Of a stretch of DNA of 64,000 nt, positions 63,270 to 64,000 are shown one piece after another. Position 1 is the stretch's first letter. The number at the start of each line of letters is the position of its first letter. The notes under the pieces were generated by a model. That model had not been told where the DNA came from and made no database searches. It saw only the letters and a list, made by a program, of their open reading frames with translations. The stretch is taken from positions 26,817-90,816 of the forward strand of contig CANMIH010000017.1 in assembly GCA_947497905.1 (NCBI GenBank), written 5' to 3'. Both the position numbers and the translations under genes were made by a program. The stretch is from an uncultured Pelagimonas sp. GTDB taxonomy: Bacteria; Pseudomonadota; Alphaproteobacteria; Rhodobacterales; Rhodobacteraceae.

Positions 63270-63494
63270 TTAGTTGAGGAAGGCGCGAACAGCGGCGCGT
63301 TTTTCGCCTTCGCTGTCACCAGCGTGGACCAGCGATGCGAGAACATTGATCTCAGCGGTGCTCAGGGTCGAGATGTCGGCTTCAGGTGCATACTGACGCA
63401 CGTCGCTTTCCAGAGCAGGCGAAACGGTCATGGCATTGGCGGCACCGGTCAGAGCGGCAACAGCAACAAGAGCGGAAGCAAATACGGTTTTCAT
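63270..63494 (-). CDS. Small secreted protein of unknown function, array copy 1
   Basis: This 74-residue protein has a Sec signal peptide (MKTVFASALVAVAALTGAANA, 21 residues). The mature part of about 53 residues contains YAPEADISTLSTAEINVLAS and GDSEGEKRAAVRAFLN. It is acidic in the middle, has no cysteine and is predicted helical near the C-terminus. I do not recognise the family. AAAGGA precedes the ATG. It is identical to copies 2 and 3 except at one residue each. Confidence 0.85.
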   Translation of the reverse strand: MKTVFASALVAVAALTGAANAMTVSPALESDVRQYAPEADISTLSTAEINVLASLVHAGDSEGEKRAAVRAFLN

Positions 63495-63522
63495 TGTCGT
63501 GTCCTTTCAGGGAGAGAGGGAA

Positions 63523-63747
63523 TTAGTTGAGGAAGGCGCGAACAGCGGCGCGTTTTTCACCTTCGCTGTCACCACCGTGGACCAGCGATGCGAGAACATT
63601 GATCTCAGCGGTGCTCAGGGTCGAGATGTCGGCCTCAGGTGCATACTGACGCACGTCGCTCTCCAGAGCAGGCGAAACGGTCATGGCATTGGCGGCGCCG
63701 GTCAGAGCGGCAACAGCAACGAGGGCGGAAGCAAATACGGTTTTCAT
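63523..63747 (-). CDS. Small secreted protein of unknown function, array copy 2
   Basis: This 74-residue protein differs from copy 1 only at residue 58 (Gly for Ala). It has the same signal peptide, ribosome binding site and a 28-bp spacer to the next copy. Most base differences between copies are silent, which indicates that the protein sequence is under selection or that the copies are kept alike by gene conversion. Confidence 0.85.
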   Translation of the reverse strand: MKTVFASALVAVAALTGAANAMTVSPALESDVRQYAPEADISTLSTAEINVLASLVHGGDSEGEKRAAVRAFLN

Positions 63748-63775
63748 GGTCGTGTCCTTTCAGGGAGAGAGGGAA

Positions 63776-64000
63776 TTAGTTGAGGAAGGCGCGAACAGCG
63801 GCGCGTTTTTCACCTTCGCTGTCACCAGCGTGGACCAGCGATGCGAGAACATTGATCTCAGCGGTGCTCAGGGTCGAGATGTCAGCTTCAGGTGCATACT
63901 GACGCACATCGCTCTCCAGAGTTGGCGAAACGGTCATGGCATTGGCGGCGCCGGTCAGAGCGGCAACAGCAACAAGGGCGGAAGCAAATACAGTTTTCAT
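63776..64000 (-). CDS. Small secreted protein of unknown function, array copy 3
   Basis: This 74-residue protein differs from copy 1 only at residue 27 (Thr for Ala, near the mature N-terminus). Its start codon is the last three bases of the window, so its promoter and any further copies lie outside. It is probably co-transcribed with copies 1 and 2. Confidence 0.85.
   Translation of the reverse strand: MKTVFASALVAVAALTGAANAMTVSPTLESDVRQYAPEADISTLSTAEINVLASLVHAGDSEGEKRAAVRAFLN

Larger units (their letters stand above)
63270..64000 (-). repeat. Tandem array, 253-bp unit, three copies
   Basis: Starts and stops of the three genes repeat with a period of exactly 253 bp: 225 bp of gene plus a 28-bp spacer that contains the ribosome binding site (AAAGGACACGAC). 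The spacers 63495-63522 and 63748-63775 differ at one base. Near-identity of genes and spacers points to recent duplication or ongoing homogenisation. Confidence 0.95.

Noticed and set aside
63207..63783. Overlapping plus-strand open frames across the small-protein array
   Set aside because: They are antisense to the signal-peptide-bearing genes, lack ribosome binding sites and repeat only because the array repeats.

Overview
The window looks like chromosomal DNA of an alphaproteobacterium of the order Rhodobacterales, most likely the Roseobacter group. Pointers are the long L25 ribosomal protein, msrP-msrQ, the membrane urate oxidase PuuD, DinB with an N-terminal zinc ribbon, an alphaproteobacterial MutL carrying the endonuclease motif, and many periplasmic-binding-protein ABC transporters. 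I see no rRNA, tRNA, CRISPR array, prophage or insertion sequence. This placement rests on gene content read by eye, not on a database search.

Layout. 1-3932: a branched-chain amino-acid-type ABC operon (livK-livG-livF-livH-livM, minus strand) behind a promoter whose spacer holds a 20-bp palindrome. 4274-31687: mostly housekeeping and stress genes. These are a solitary polysaccharide export lipoprotein, rplY, msrPQ, a membrane-anchored glutamate-synthase-like protein, DUF302, soxR with a textbook SoxR box facing a DUF1330 gene (broken by an in-frame stop) and an MFS exporter, clpB with a heat-shock-type promoter, pyrF, a NUDIX/NfeD/SPFH operon, dinB, an SDR, DUF3775, the complete pyruvate dehydrogenase set aceE-aceF-lpd, rmuC-mutL, a CDP-alcohol phosphatidyltransferase and puuD. 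31783-34265: a LysR regulator, folA and an agmatinase-family gene.

34451-63122 is dominated by what I read as an L-fucose/fucoside utilisation regulon in two halves. The left half (34451-45452) has an RbsABC-type sugar importer, a UxaA-like dehydratase, a GntR/FCD regulator, and an operon of aldo/keto reductase (fucose dehydrogenase), FucU mutarotase, lactonase, a XylX-like FAH-family dehydratase, an SDR and an FAH-family hydrolase. Together these form a non-phosphorylating route from L-fucose to pyruvate plus lactate. The right half (52030-63122) has a CUT1 oligosaccharide importer, two unrelated cytoplasmic alpha-L-fucosidases (GH95 and a GH151-like protein), an odd HAD fusion protein and a second GntR/FCD regulator. 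Three intergenic regions share one 20-bp operator-like motif (consensus YTAAYATGTTAGYATGYTAG), which ties both halves together. The XylX-like enzyme suggests that the operon also handles D-arabinose, which has the same stereochemistry as L-fucose at C2-C4.

Between the halves (45498-51869) lies an amine or amino-acid block: gabT with a PuuR-like regulator, a CaiB/BaiF CoA-transferase, and an XRE-cupin regulator facing an unrecognised Rossmann-like protein and a GSA-aminomutase-like aminotransferase.

The right edge (63270-64000) holds three near-identical tandem copies, exactly 253 bp apart, of a 74-residue secreted protein of unknown function. The array may continue beyond the window.
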